Origin: an uncultured Roseburia sp.
GTDB taxonomy: Bacteria; Bacillota; Clostridia; Lachnospirales; Lachnospiraceae
Direction: 5' to 3'
NCBI GenBank assembly: GCA_934358955.1
Contig: CAKRLC010000002.1
Span: forward strand, 1-64,000
DNA: 64,000 nucleotides
Shown here: positions 16,381-26,124 of the stretch, in pieces
Layout of the letters: the number at the start of each line of letters is the position of its first letter
Position numbering within the stretch: position 1 is the first letter of the stretch
The notes under the pieces: generated by a model
What the model was told of the DNA's origin: nothing
Seen by the model: only the letters and a program-made list of their open reading frames with translations
Database searches by the model: none
Made by a program: the position numbers and the translations under genes

Positions 16381-17553
16381 ATGGAAATGAAAAAACACAG
16401 CAGAGTGTGCGCCAATATTGATTTAGATGCAATCAGATATAATATGGAATCAATGCATCAAAACATTGATCCTGAGACAAAAATAATGGCAGTTGTCAAA
16501 GCAGATGGATATGGACATGGAGCAATTCCGATCGCAAGGGAAATCGAAGATCTGGATTACTTATATGGATATGCTGTCGCAACAGTCGAGGAAGGACTGA
16601 TGCTGCGGAGAAGTGGGATCAAAAAGCCAATTTTGATCCTTGGTTATATTTTCCCTGATCAGTATGAGGATGTGATCGAGGCAGATATTGATCCAAGTGT
16701 CTTTACTTTGGAAATGGCGAAGACACTTTCCGATGCAGCGGGAAGAGTGGGAAAAACATGTAAGATCCATTTTGCGGTTGATACCGGAATGAGCAGGATC
16801 GGATACCAGGTGACAGAAGAATCCGCAGATGAGATGGCGCAGATCGCGAAGCTGCCGCATATGATAGTAGAGGGGATCTTTACTCATTTTGCAAAAGCAG
16901 ATGAGACAGATAAGACCTTTACAACAGAACAGACAGAAAAATTCCGGAAAATGGTCCGGATGATGGAAGAAAGAAATATTTCTATCCCATTGAAGCATTG
17001 TTCCAACAGTGCAGGTATCGTAGACATTCCGGAAGTAAATATGGATATGGTACGTGCCGGAATTACTTTATATGGACTCTGGCCGTCGGATGAGGTTGAC
17101 CATGAAGCAATGGAACTCCATCCTGTCATGGAATTAAAGACGCATGTTGCTTATGTGAAAGAACTCGAGGCCGGAAGAGCGATCAGTTATGGCGGAACCT
17201 TTGTAACAGAGCGCACAAGCCGGATCGCAACGATCCCGGTCGGTTATGCAGACGGATATTGCCGAGGACTTTCCAACAAAGGAAGCGTTTTGATCCATGG
17301 ACAGAAAGCTCCGATCTGTGGAAAGGTCTGTATGGATCAGTTTATGGTCGATGTGACAGATCTCCCGGATGTGAAGATTGGTGATGAGGTTACACTTGTT
17401 GGAAAAGATGGAGATGAAATGATCACAATGGAGGAGATCGGCGATCTTTCCGGCAGATTTAATTATGAATTTGTCTGTGTTCTTGGCAAACGTGTTCCAA
17501 GAGTCTTTTACAAAAATGGTGTACCGGTAGAAAGTCAGGAGTACTTTGAATAA
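16381..17553 (+). CDS. alr: Alanine racemase
   Basis: 390 residues, a PLP enzyme interconverting L- and D-alanine for peptidoglycan. The PLP lysine lies in MAVVKADGYGHGA (residue ~41). The barrel motifs FAVDTGMSRIGY and HCSNSAGIVD are present. The second catalytic base, Tyr, is in AISYGGTFVT, and the C-terminal domain has GKVCMDQFMVDVTDLP. It lies 28 bp after the NAD(P)HX repair gene with an AGGAAAGG RBS, and upstream of mazF, matching the alr-mazF order of many Firmicutes. Confidence 0.96.
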   Translation: MEMKKHSRVCANIDLDAIRYNMESMHQNIDPETKIMAVVKADGYGHGAIPIAREIEDLDYLYGYAVATVEEGLMLRRSGIKKPILILGYIFPDQYEDVIEADIDPSVFTLEMAKTLSDAAGRVGKTCKIHFAVDTGMSRIGYQVTEESADEMAQIAKLPHMIVEGIFTHFAKADETDKTFTTEQTEKFRKMVRMMEERNISIPLKHCSNSAGIVDIPEVNMDMVRAGITLYGLWPSDEVDHEAMELHPVMELKTHVAYVKELEAGRAISYGGTFVTERTSRIATIPVGYADGYCRGLSNKGSVLIHGQKAPICGKVCMDQFMVDVTDLPDVKIGDEVTLVGKDGDEMITMEEIGDLSGRFNYEFVCVLGKRVPRVFYKNGVPVESQEYFE

Positions 17554-17693
17554 AAGATAATCAGGTTCGCAGACAATGTGTGGGAAAAGTAAGAAATAAA
17601 AAATAGAATACGCCCGTTAAAATTGGAAATACTATCCGTAAGAAACAACAGTAAAAGATACTGACCATGTAAGAAAAATGGAGAGCGGATAAT

Positions 17694-18041
17694 ATGATGA
17701 TTCGACGAGGAGATATTTTCTATGCAGACTTGAGACCGGTAGTTGGCTCAGAACAGGGAGGCATCCGGCCGGTTTTGATCATACAAAATGATATTGGAAA
17801 CAAACACAGTCCGACGGTGATCTGTGCAGCGATCACTTCACAGATGAACAAGGCAAAACTGCCGACACATGTGGAACTGGACTGCAAAAAATACGATCTG
17901 GTAAAAGATTCCGTTGTACTTTTAGAACAGCTTCGTACCATTGATAAGACAAGATTAAAGGATAAAGTATGCCATTTGGATCACCAGATTCTGATAAAAA
18001 TAGATAAAGCACTGGAAATAAGCCTTGAACTGCTTACATAA
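17694..18041 (+). CDS. MazF/PemK-family endoribonuclease toxin, no adjacent antitoxin
   Basis: 115 residues. The N-terminus [20 protein letters not shown] then [20 protein letters not shown] is the classic MazF/NdoA beta-barrel, including GSEQGGxRP. TSQM follows ([18 protein letters not shown]), carrying the catalytic Thr region. In Bacillus the antitoxin ndoAI sits between alr and ndoA. Here the 140-bp gap (17554-17693) has no ORF long enough. Start at 17694 or 17697; GGAGAGCGG precedes both. Confidence 0.92.
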   Translation: MMIRRGDIFYADLRPVVGSEQGGIRPVLIIQNDIGNKHSPTVICAAITSQMNKAKLPTHVELDCKKYDLVKDSVVLLEQLRTIDKTRLKDKVCHLDHQILIKIDKALEISLELLT

Positions 18042-18042
18042 C

Positions 18043-18071
18043 TTGACTATTTTGCGGCAAAATGGTATTAT
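18043..18071 (+). promoter_or_regulatory. Sigma-A promoter for the CBS/CorC gene
   Basis: TTGACT at 18043-18048, 17 bp, TATTAT at 18066-18071. It begins 2 bp past the mazF stop and about 55 bp upstream of the next start. Confidence 0.7.
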
Positions 18072-18125
18072 TTCTCATGTTGTTTTAAAGATAAATTGCA
18101 TTCGTTACGAAAACAAGGAGGATTT

Positions 18126-19115
18126 ATGGACGATGGTGGCAGTCCCACTACCGGGATGATAATTTTAATTATTTTACTGTTTCTGGCAATTCTGTTTCTG
18201 ATCATGATGCTGTGGAAGCCGGAGCTGAGAAAGAAACTGTACACAGGAATTTTAAAGCGTTTTGGAAAAGAAGATGATGTGACGGAGGAAGAGATTATCT
18301 CGATGGTCAATGAAGGCCATGAACAGGGCGTGCTTCAGGCAAGCGAAGCAGAGATGATCCATAATATTTTTGAATTTGGTGACAAGGACGCCAAGGATAT
18401 TATGACACACCGGAAGAACATCATTGCAGTAGATGGTACATTAAGCTTTCTGGAAATGCTGGATTTTTTGAAGGAGAACAATTATTCAAGATATCCGGTA
18501 TACATAGATGACATTGATAATGTGATAGGTGTGCTGCATATTAAAGAAGTGTTGGCTATGTGCCAGCGGAAAGAAATATATGATACACCGATCAAAGAAA
18601 TCGAAGGACTGGTACGTGGTGTAGACTTCATACCGGAAACGCGGAATGTCAATCGATTATTTAATATGATGCAGAAAGCAAAAAGCCATATGGTGATCGT
18701 GGTTGACGAGTATGGACAGACTTCCGGCATTGTTGCCATGGAAGATATTCTGGAAGAAATCGTGGGTGACATCGAAGATGAACACGATGAGGAAGAAAAT
18801 ATGATCGAGAAGCTGCCGGACGGAAGCTTTGTCATGGATGGAATGACACCGGTCGATGAAGCACTGGAGCTGTTGAAGATCCATTTTGAAGATATGGATG
18901 AGTTTGACACACTTAACGGACTTCTGATCTCGTTGTTAGACAAAATCCCAAATGACGGCGAGCACCTTGAGACAGATGCATTCGGTTACCACTTTGATGT
19001 GTTGTCTGTGGAGAATAAGATGATCCGTAAGGCTAAGATCACAAAGCTTCCTGAAAAAGCAGAAGACACGGAAGAAGATAATCCTTGTCAGAATACGGAA
19101 ACAGTGATAGAATAA
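18126..19115 (+). CDS. Hemolysin/CorC-family CBS-pair protein with single N-terminal membrane anchor
   Basis: 329 residues from the ATG at 18126, after AAGGAGG. One transmembrane helix (IILIILLFLAILFLIMML, ~residues 10-30) replaces the usual four-helix DUF21/CNNM domain. Then comes the family's acidic linker (TEEEIISMVNEGHEQGVLQ), a CBS pair (DIMTHRKNIIAVD; SHMVIVVDEYGQTSGIVAME) and a C-terminal CorC_HlyC domain (FVMDGMTPVDEALELLKIHF). Members are linked to Mg/Co efflux or to membrane regulation, but this one lacks the transport domain. The sequence ends in an acidic tail. Confidence 0.88.
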   Translation: MDDGGSPTTGMIILIILLFLAILFLIMMLWKPELRKKLYTGILKRFGKEDDVTEEEIISMVNEGHEQGVLQASEAEMIHNIFEFGDKDAKDIMTHRKNIIAVDGTLSFLEMLDFLKENNYSRYPVYIDDIDNVIGVLHIKEVLAMCQRKEIYDTPIKEIEGLVRGVDFIPETRNVNRLFNMMQKAKSHMVIVVDEYGQTSGIVAMEDILEEIVGDIEDEHDEEENMIEKLPDGSFVMDGMTPVDEALELLKIHFEDMDEFDTLNGLLISLLDKIPNDGEHLETDAFGYHFDVLSVENKMIRKAKITKLPEKAEDTEEDNPCQNTETVIE

Positions 19116-19169
19116 ATTCGTTTCATGAATTTTCTGTTATCATGAAAAAAAGAAGAGAGGATAAGAGTT

Positions 19170-19898
19170 ATGTCAGGACATTCAAAATTTGCCAATATTA
19201 AACATAAGAAAGAAAAAAATGATGCTGCAAAGGGAAAGATTTTTACGATCATCGGTAGAGAGATCGCAGTTGCAGTAAAAGAGGGCGGACCTGATCCATC
19301 TAACAATTTTAAACTTGCACAGGTAATTGCAAAAGCAAAATCAAATAACATGCCAAATGATACGATCGAGCGTGGTATTAAGAAGGCAGCAGGAGACGGC
19401 AATGCAGTCAACTACGAGTTCTGTACATATGAAGGATATGGACCAAGCGGAACAGCTATTATCGTAAAATGTCTGACCGATAATAAAAACCGTACAGCTG
19501 CAAATGTAAGAAATGCCTTTACAAAGGGACATGGAAGCATTGGTACACAGGGTTGTGTATCTTACATGTTCGATGAAAAAGGACAGATCATCATCGCAAA
19601 AGAAGACTGTGATATGGATGCAGATGATCTTATGATGATCGCATTAGATGCCGGAGCAGAAGACTTCAGTGAAGAAGAGGATAGCTTTGAGGTATTAACA
19701 GCACCGGAAGATTTCGAGACTGTTCGTGCAGCACTTGAGGCAGAGAAGATCCCTATGGCAGAAGCTGAAGTAACAATGATTCCACAGAACTATGTGGAAT
19801 TAACTGCAGATGAAGATCTCACAAATATCAACCGTATTTTAGATCTTTTAGATGAAGATGACGATGTTCAGCAGGTATACCACAACTGGGATGAATAA
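19170..19898 (+). CDS. YebC/PmpR-family (TACO1-like) protein
   Basis: 242 residues. The N-terminus [20 protein letters not shown] is the family signature, usually SGHSKWxxIKxxK. Later motifs are AKANNMP-like [40 protein letters not shown] and [14 protein letters not shown]. Family members have been reported as DNA-binding regulators and as factors aiding translation of proline-rich stretches. The acidic C-terminus ([16 protein letters not shown]) is usual. A strong terminator follows. Confidence 0.95.
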   Translation: MSGHSKFANIKHKKEKNDAAKGKIFTIIGREIAVAVKEGGPDPSNNFKLAQVIAKAKSNNMPNDTIERGIKKAAGDGNAVNYEFCTYEGYGPSGTAIIVKCLTDNKNRTAANVRNAFTKGHGSIGTQGCVSYMFDEKGQIIIAKEDCDMDADDLMMIALDAGAEDFSEEEDSFEVLTAPEDFETVRAALEAEKIPMAEAEVTMIPQNYVELTADEDLTNINRILDLLDEDDDVQQVYHNWDE

Positions 19899-19910
19899 TT
19901 AAAATAAAGG

Positions 19911-19954
19911 AAACCGTATGTATTTTATTGTTGAAAAATACATACGGTTTTTTT
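19911..19954 (+). terminator. Rho-independent terminator after yebC
   Basis: AAACCGTATGTATTTT (19911-19926) pairs perfectly with AAAATACATACGGTTT (19935-19950) and continues into a T-run. The 16-bp stem is among the strongest in the window. Confidence 0.92.
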
Positions 19955-20029
19955 ACTAAAGTTGTAGCTTTCTTCAGAAAAATGTTATATGATAATTAGA
20001 AGAAGAACGTTGGAGGAGGTATTTGTTCT

Positions 20030-21487
20030 ATGAAGAAAATTCTATTCGCGGCATCTGAGTGTGTCCCGTTTATTAAAACTGGAGGATTGGCAGATGTCTG
20101 TGGCGCTCTGCCTAAGGAATTTTCAAAAGAGGAGTGGGATGTAAGGGTTGTTATCCCAAATTATAGCTGTATACCGGAAAAGTACAGAAATCAGTTTGAG
20201 TATGTGACACATTTTTATATGAATGCAGGAAGTTATATTCAGAACAAATATGTCGGTATTTTAAAGTATGAATTAGATGGTATTACCTATTATTTCATTG
20301 ATAACCAGGAATATTTTAACTGTATTGTGCCATATGGCGATATCCGATATGACATTGAGAAGTTCTGTTTCTTTGACAAGGCAGTACTCTCTATGCTGAA
20401 ACAGATTGACTTCAGACCAGATCTGATCCACTGCCATGACTGGGAGACCGGACTGGTACCTGTATACCTTAAAAACGAATTCCAGGCGGATCCTTTTTAC
20501 TGGGGAATGAAGAGCATTATCACGATCCACAACCTGAAGTTCCAGGGAATCTGGGATTCCAAGACAATGAAAGCACTGACAGGATTCCCGGATGAGCTGT
20601 TTGCACCGGACAAGCTGGAGTTCCATAAGGATGCTAATATGTTAAAAGGCGGCCTTGTTTATGCAGATTACATCACGACCGTAAGTGAGTCTTATGCACA
20701 GGAGATCCAGACAGAAATTTACGGAGAAGGACTGGATGGATTGCTTTCTGCAAGACATTTTGATATGCAGGGTATTGTAAATGGAATCGATTATACCGCT
20801 TATGATCCGGCAACCGATCCAAAGATTTATACAAATTACGATGCGGAAAATTTCCGGAAAAAGAAGTATCTGAATAAGGTGAAGCTGCAGGAAGAGTTAG
20901 ATCTGACGGTTGATAAGAAGAAATTTATGATCGGCCTTATTTCAAGATTGACCGATCAGAAGGGACTTGATCTGATCAATTATGTGATCGACCGTCTTGT
21001 AGATGACTATACGCAGATCGTTGTGATCGGTACGGGCGATCCACAGTATGAGAACATGTTCCGCCATTATGCATGGAAATATGGTGACCGTGTATCTGCA
21101 AATATCTGCTATTCAGATGATCTTGCACACAAATTATACGCAGCTGCGGATGCATTCCTTATGCCATCCAGATTTGAACCTTGCGGACTTACGCAGCTGA
21201 TTTCGTTCCGCTATGGAACGGTGCCAATCGTACGTGAAACAGGCGGACTGAAAGATACGGTACATCCATATAATGAATATGAGAATACCGGTGATGGTTT
21301 CTCTTTCCGCAATTACAATGGGGAAGAGATGCTTGGCGTTGTAAATTACGCAAAACATATTTTCTTTGACAAAAAGAAACAGTGGAATCAGATGGTTGAC
21401 CGTGGTATGGCAAATGATTACTCCTGGAAATCCTCCAAAGGACGTTATGAAGGACTGTATAATTATTTACTCGGCTATACGGAATAG
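20030..21487 (+). CDS. glgA: Glycogen synthase (ADP-glucose type)
   Basis: 485 residues, a GT5-family GT-B enzyme extending alpha-1,4-glucan from ADP-glucose. The N-terminal nucleotide-binding loop is ECVPFIKTGGLADVCGALP (K-x-G-G). Other hallmarks: IHCHDWETGLVPVYLK, ITIHNLKFQGIW, VSESYAQEI, ISRLTDQKGLDLI, and MPSRFEPCGLTQLISFRYG with the catalytic Glu. It appears monocistronic: GGAGGAGG RBS, and flanked by terminators at 19911 and 21514. No other glg gene is nearby. Confidence 0.95.
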   Translation: MKKILFAASECVPFIKTGGLADVCGALPKEFSKEEWDVRVVIPNYSCIPEKYRNQFEYVTHFYMNAGSYIQNKYVGILKYELDGITYYFIDNQEYFNCIVPYGDIRYDIEKFCFFDKAVLSMLKQIDFRPDLIHCHDWETGLVPVYLKNEFQADPFYWGMKSIITIHNLKFQGIWDSKTMKALTGFPDELFAPDKLEFHKDANMLKGGLVYADYITTVSESYAQEIQTEIYGEGLDGLLSARHFDMQGIVNGIDYTAYDPATDPKIYTNYDAENFRKKKYLNKVKLQEELDLTVDKKKFMIGLISRLTDQKGLDLINYVIDRLVDDYTQIVVIGTGDPQYENMFRHYAWKYGDRVSANICYSDDLAHKLYAAADAFLMPSRFEPCGLTQLISFRYGTVPIVRETGGLKDTVHPYNEYENTGDGFSFRNYNGEEMLGVVNYAKHIFFDKKKQWNQMVDRGMANDYSWKSSKGRYEGLYNYLLGYTE

Positions 21488-21513
21488 TTTTTTTGAAATG
21501 AATCATACTAAGG

Positions 21514-21540
21514 AGCAGGATACAAAGTATCCTGCTTTTT
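21514..21540 (+). terminator. Terminator after glgA
   Basis: AGCAGGATAC (21514-21523) pairs with GTATCCTGCT (21527-21536) with an AAA loop and a T-run. Confidence 0.92.
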
Positions 21541-21572
21541 CTTGTGTTATAGGATTCGGATGAAAAAACTAT

Positions 21573-21657
21573 GCATTTGCGTTTATGCTGGCAGATTACA
21601 AAAAAATAGAGTGAGTTTCATTGTGCAAGCATTCCGATAAGTCTCTGAAAGTGTGAA
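21573..21657 (+). repeat. Dispersed repeat R2, copy A (upstream of tepA)
   Basis: About 85 nt match 61401-61488 on the same strand, with shared blocks TTTATGCTGG, AGTTTCATTGTGCAA, CATTCCGATAAG, CTCTGAAAG and GTGAA. The match ends about 37 nt before the tepA start codon. Only the left half of the longer element at 61 kb is present. The left TTGCACAA arm is degenerate here (TTACAAAA). The whole gap 21488-21693 otherwise contains only the glgA terminator. Confidence 0.7.
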
Positions 21658-21693
21658 GCAGATCGTTTAAACCATGAAACGGGTGAGGAAAAT

Positions 21694-22368
21694 ATGGAAG
21701 AAAAGAAAGAAAAAAATGAAGAGATCATGCAATTTGGACAGATCGAATTAGAAAGTGAAGAAGACCGGATCTCCATGCTTACGATCATTGGCGAAATTGA
21801 AGGGCATGAGTGCCTTCCTGCATCGACAAAGACGACAAAGTATGAGCATGTGCTGCCAAAACTGGCAGAGGTGGAGGAAAATAAACAGATTGATGGATTA
21901 TTGTTACTGCTAAATACCGTGGGAGGAGATGTGGAGAGTGGACTTGCAATCGCAGAGATGGTAGCGTCTATCCGGAAACCGACCGTGTCGCTGGTGCTGG
22001 GCGGAAGCCATTCCATAGGTGTTCCATTAGCGGTTTCGACCGATTATTCTTTTATCGTTCCAAGCGGGACGATGGTCATACATCCGGTCCGCATGAATGG
22101 AACGATCATTGGGGCGCAGCCGACCTATGACTATTTTAAACAGATGCAGGACCGGATTCTTCGATTTGTAGCTGCCCATTCCAAAGCAGAAGAAAAGCGG
22201 CTGGAGGCGTTGATGATGAATACCGGGATTTTGAACCGGGATCTTGGGACGATCCTTGTTGGAAAACAGGCGGTGGAAGAAGGGCTGATCGATGAGGTGG
22301 GAGGAATCCATGAAGCATTTCAGAAACTGCACAATCTGATCGGTGCAAAGCATTCACTGTCTATATGA
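21694..22368 (+). CDS. tepA: ClpP-fold serine protease-like protein TepA
   Basis: 224 residues related to ClpP/SppA. The triad can be placed: Ser in GGSHSIGVPLAV, His in GTMVIHPVRMNG and Asp in NRDLGTILVGKQAVEEG. The N-terminal part has MLTIIGEIEGHECLPASTKT, and LLLLLNTVGGDVESGLAIAE matches the ClpP NSPGG region. B. subtilis YmfB/TepA, encoded beside ftsK/spoIIIE, has the same neighbourhood. Its role has been linked to protein secretion. The ATG at 21694 follows GTGAGGAAA. Confidence 0.9.
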   Translation: MEEKKEKNEEIMQFGQIELESEEDRISMLTIIGEIEGHECLPASTKTTKYEHVLPKLAEVEENKQIDGLLLLLNTVGGDVESGLAIAEMVASIRKPTVSLVLGGSHSIGVPLAVSTDYSFIVPSGTMVIHPVRMNGTIIGAQPTYDYFKQMQDRILRFVAAHSKAEEKRLEALMMNTGILNRDLGTILVGKQAVEEGLIDEVGGIHEAFQKLHNLIGAKHSLSI

Positions 22369-22377
22369 AAGCTTTTA

Positions 22378-22406
22378 ATGACAAGCTTGAGAAAATATGA
22401 TAGAAT
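22378..22406 (+). promoter_or_regulatory. Promoter for uppP
   Basis: ATGACA at 22378-22383, 17 bp, TAGAAT at 22401-22406, giving about 50 nt of leader before the uppP ATG. Confidence 0.55.
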
Positions 22407-22461
22407 AAAGCAGTATGAGAATAGATGAAAATGTTTTTGAAGATACAATGGAGGAAATGAT

Positions 22462-23370
22462 ATGACATTACTGCAGGCCATATTTATGGGCGTAATACAA
22501 GGGTTGACGGAATTTCTTCCGGTAAGCAGTTCCGGACATCTGGCTTTGTTCAAAATCCTGTTTGGGGTGGAAACTGATACGGGAATGTTGTTTGATGTCC
22601 TGCTGCATGTCGGAACCCTGATCGCGATCTGTACCGTTTATTACAGAGATATTGCAAAGATGATCGTGGAAGGACTTTGCATTATCAGAGATGCGTTTTG
22701 CAACATTGGGATTTTCTTTCAGAATATCGGAACATTTGTCAAACATAAAGGCGGACAGGAAATGGATTCCGGACATCGTTCCTATCGAAGGATCGTAAAT
22801 AGCAGTTATCGCAAGTTTGTTATGCTGATCATTGTATCAACGATTCCAACAGGGATTATCGGATATGTTGGAAAAAATGCTGTTGCAAACGCCTCAGAGA
22901 TTTTGATCGTACCTGGCATTTGCCTGATCATAACAGCGATTTTGCTGTTTGTTGCAGATCTTTTAAAGAGTGGCGAGAAGCTGCCGAAGGATGTGACGTA
23001 TACGAATGCGTTCCTCATTGGAATCGCACAGGGAGTAGCAACACTTCCGGGACTTTCCCGCAGTGGAACAACGATCACAGCCTGCCTGCTAAGCGGTTTT
23101 AACCGGAAGTTTGCAGTAAAGTATTCTTTCATCATGTCTATTCCGGCAATCTTGGGAGCAATGGTATTGGAGCTGAAGGATTTTTCGGCAGCTGTTGCAG
23201 GAACTGAGATTGTATATTACATAGTTGGAATGGTGATCGCAGCAGTGATCGGTTATATCTGTATTAAGGTAATGCTGTTTGTAGTCGGAAGAAAGCGGTT
23301 CCGTGGTTTTGCAATCTATTGTCTGATCGTAGGAATCATTTCTATCGGTGGATTTTTCTATACGATGTAA
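22462..23370 (+). CDS. uppP: Undecaprenyl-diphosphatase
   Basis: 302 residues, an integral membrane BacA-family enzyme that dephosphorylates C55-PP to recycle the peptidoglycan lipid carrier. Signature motifs are GVIQGLTEFLPVSSSGHLAL near the N-terminus and IGIAQGVATLPGLSRSGTTI in the second repeat. Seven to eight hydrophobic segments are evident. A soluble insertion (KHKGGQEMDSGHRSYRRI) lies between the two halves. It precedes ftsK by 29 bp. Confidence 0.95.
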   Translation: MTLLQAIFMGVIQGLTEFLPVSSSGHLALFKILFGVETDTGMLFDVLLHVGTLIAICTVYYRDIAKMIVEGLCIIRDAFCNIGIFFQNIGTFVKHKGGQEMDSGHRSYRRIVNSSYRKFVMLIIVSTIPTGIIGYVGKNAVANASEILIVPGICLIITAILLFVADLLKSGEKLPKDVTYTNAFLIGIAQGVATLPGLSRSGTTITACLLSGFNRKFAVKYSFIMSIPAILGAMVLELKDFSAAVAGTEIVYYIVGMVIAAVIGYICIKVMLFVVGRKRFRGFAIYCLIVGIISIGGFFYTM

Positions 23371-23399
23371 GAAGTAAAAATTAATTTGGAGGTAATAAC

Positions 23400-26033
23400 T
23401 TGGCAACGGGGAAAAGAAAGAGTTCCTCTGGCGGAAAAAGTTCCGGCAGAAAAACGAATTCGAGACAGAAAAAACAGGAAGTTCAACATGAAAGTTTTAC
23501 AGAAGAGATTGTGCTGTGGGTCATACTTGCAGTTGCAATCCTTCTGTTTCTTAGTAATTTTGGCGTCGGAGGAGCTGTTGGAAGTGCAGTCAGCAGCGTC
23601 TTCTTTGGAATATTTGGACTGCTCGCTTACATATTTCCGGTATTACTGGTGATCGGAGTTTTTTTTGCAGTTTCAAATAAGGGAAACCGGATCGCGGCTG
23701 TTAAGATCGTTGCAGCCTGCGTGCTGGTGATTTTTTTGTGTACTTTTATCGAGCTTGTTTTAAATGGCGCCGGTGCACCTGGTGCAGCTGCTGCATACCA
23801 GTACAGCTCTGTAAATAAAGCCGGAGGCGGATTTTTGGGCGGACTTGTGGCAGGTATTCTTTGTCCGGGTATCGGTCTGCCGGGGGCTTTTGTTGTTGCT
23901 GTGGTAGCGATGATCATCTGTATGGTTTTGATCACGGAGCGTTCTGCCATGCGCGGAATGCAAAAAGGCGGCAGAAAGCTATATGAGACTGCAAAAGAGA
24001 ACAACGAACGTTATCAGGAATATGCGCAGGTTCGCAGAGAAGAAAGAGAGCTTCGCAGAATGGACCGGAAAGCAGAAGGTGTTGCTATTGACACGAGAGT
24101 TCTGCCGGATCCGAAAAAGGCAGTTCTTTCAGATGATATCAATGAATTGCAGGATGACCGGTTTTTGAATTTCCCGGAGATAAAAGAAGAAAAGAATGTA
24201 ACGCTGACCTCTTCAGAGGCAGTTACGGATCAGCCGGCAGCTGTGAAGGAAGAAGAAATTGTGATCGCACCATCTGCATTTTCAGATGAGGCAATGGAAG
24301 CATCAGAAGATGATAATGTGGAAATGGAGCCTGTCATAACACAGGCATATGCAGAACCGGTGCCATATGAGCCAATACAGAAGCCAGAACCGGTGCATGG
24401 GTATGCAGGGAAACCGGATGGCACAGATAATGTTGTGGAATTAAGACCGGAGAAGGTAGAGCCAACCCGCAAGAAAGGAAAGCCGTCTGCAGAGGAAGTG
24501 GAGCAGGATGTGACATCCATCGCAGAAGAGATTGAAAAAGATGAAAATACCGAGAAAATCTACCGTTTCCCGCCGGTATCACTTTTGAAAAGTCCGGATA
24601 AGAAACAGGGAGATTCCAGACAGCATCTTCAGGAAACAGCACAAAAGCTTCAACAGACATTAAAGAATTTTGGAGTGAATGTTACGATCACAAATATCAG
24701 CTGTGGACCGGCCGTTACCCGATATGAACTACAGCCGGAGATGGGTGTTAAGGTGAGCAAGATCGTGAATCTTGCAGATGATATTAAGCTGAATCTCGCC
24801 GCGGCGGATATCCGTATTGAAGCACCGATCCCTGGAAAGGCTGCAGTCGGGATTGAGGTGCCGAATAAAGAAAATGTAATGGTTTCTTTCCGTGAACTGG
24901 TTGATTCGCAGGAATTTAAAAGTCATCCTTCAAAGATTTCATTTTGTGTAGGACGGGATATTGCGGGAAAGGTGACCGTTGCAGATATTGCAAAAATGCC
25001 GCACCTTTTGATCGCCGGTGCCACAGGATCCGGAAAATCTGTCTGTATTAATACAATTATTATGAGTATTTTATATAAGGCAGACCCGAAAGATGTGAAG
25101 CTTATCATGGTCGATCCTAAGGTTGTGGAATTAAGTATATACAATGGAATTCCGCATCTGCTGATCCCGGTTGTGACAGATCCGAAAAAAGCTGCCGGAG
25201 CGCTTCACTGGGCAGTTGCAGAAATGACAGACCGTTATCAGAAATTTGCAGAAGCAAATGTAAGAGACCTGAAGGGATATAATGCCAAGGTGGAAGCACT
25301 CCCGGACGTGGAAGGGGAAACAAAGCCGGAGAAGCTGCCGCAGATCGTCATTATTGTCGACGAGCTGGCAGATCTTATGATGGTGGCGCCGGGCGATGTA
25401 GAGGAATCCATCTGCCGTCTGGCACAGCTGGCAAGAGCATGTGGTATCCATCTGATCATTGCAACGCAGAGACCTTCGGTAAATGTTATTACCGGTCTGA
25501 TCAAAGCAAATATGCCAAGCCGTATTGCATTTGCAGTAACTTCCGGTATTGATTCAAGAACGATCCTTGATATGAATGGCGCAGAGAAGCTTCTTGGAAA
25601 AGGAGATATGCTTTTTAATCCGCAGGGAGTGCCAAAACCATTGCGTGTACAGGGGGCATTTGTCTCAGATAAGGAAGTTCAGGATGTCGTTGATTTCCTG
25701 AAAAATGAAAATGAACAGGTTTCTTATCGCTCTGACGTTGAAGAGAGAATGAACAGTATAGAATCCGGCAATACGACAGTTAGCATTGATTCCGGTTCCG
25801 GTGGAGATGGCAGGGATGCTTATTTTGCAGATGCTGCAAGACTATTGATCGATAAGGAAAAAGGTTCCATTGGTATGCTGCAGAGATACTTTAAAATCGG
25901 TTTTAACCGGGCTGCAAGAATCATGGATCAGCTGGAGGAAGCCGGTATTGTCGGTCCGGAAGAAGGTACAAAACCAAGAAGAGTATTGATGTCTCAGGAA
26001 GAATTTGAGCAGTATGAGGAAGAATGTCTGTAA
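23400..26033 (+). CDS. ftsK: DNA translocase FtsK/SpoIIIE
   Basis: 877 residues. After a basic tail come four transmembrane helices (~residues 35-185), an acidic variable linker (~190-390), and the alpha/beta/RecA motor with Walker [15 protein letters not shown] and Walker [15 protein letters not shown]. The C-terminal gamma winged helix is [20 protein letters not shown]. The start is TTG at 23400 ([12 protein letters not shown]) with TTGGAGG seven bases upstream; there is no nearer ATG in frame before the conserved part. It pumps DNA through the septum during division or sporulation. Confidence 0.95.
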   Translation: MATGKRKSSSGGKSSGRKTNSRQKKQEVQHESFTEEIVLWVILAVAILLFLSNFGVGGAVGSAVSSVFFGIFGLLAYIFPVLLVIGVFFAVSNKGNRIAAVKIVAACVLVIFLCTFIELVLNGAGAPGAAAAYQYSSVNKAGGGFLGGLVAGILCPGIGLPGAFVVAVVAMIICMVLITERSAMRGMQKGGRKLYETAKENNERYQEYAQVRREERELRRMDRKAEGVAIDTRVLPDPKKAVLSDDINELQDDRFLNFPEIKEEKNVTLTSSEAVTDQPAAVKEEEIVIAPSAFSDEAMEASEDDNVEMEPVITQAYAEPVPYEPIQKPEPVHGYAGKPDGTDNVVELRPEKVEPTRKKGKPSAEEVEQDVTSIAEEIEKDENTEKIYRFPPVSLLKSPDKKQGDSRQHLQETAQKLQQTLKNFGVNVTITNISCGPAVTRYELQPEMGVKVSKIVNLADDIKLNLAAADIRIEAPIPGKAAVGIEVPNKENVMVSFRELVDSQEFKSHPSKISFCVGRDIAGKVTVADIAKMPHLLIAGATGSGKSVCINTIIMSILYKADPKDVKLIMVDPKVVELSIYNGIPHLLIPVVTDPKKAAGALHWAVAEMTDRYQKFAEANVRDLKGYNAKVEALPDVEGETKPEKLPQIVIIVDELADLMMVAPGDVEESICRLAQLARACGIHLIIATQRPSVNVITGLIKANMPSRIAFAVTSGIDSRTILDMNGAEKLLGKGDMLFNPQGVPKPLRVQGAFVSDKEVQDVVDFLKNENEQVSYRSDVEERMNSIESGNTTVSIDSGSGGDGRDAYFADAARLLIDKEKGSIGMLQRYFKIGFNRAARIMDQLEEAGIVGPEEGTKPRRVLMSQEEFEQYEEECL

Positions 26034-26043
26034 TTGTTATTTG

Positions 26044-26072
26044 CTTATAAATAAAAACTGTGATATTATAAT
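26044..26072 (+). promoter_or_regulatory. Possible promoter of fhs
   Basis: TATAAT at 26067-26072 with a poor -35 (CTTATA, 26044-26049) at 17 bp. It lies between imperfect inverted arms TTGTTATTT (26034-26042) and TTATAAATAACAA (26076-26088). Confidence 0.4.
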
Positions 26073-26124
26073 AACTTATAAATAACAACATGCGGTTTTA
26101 GGACGCAGGAAATGGAGCGAACAG

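Noticed and set aside
26034-26124. Possible THF riboswitch upstream of fhs
   Set aside because: The 91-bp gap has only AT-rich inverted arms and a promoter-like -10, with no GC stems or conserved riboswitch motifs.
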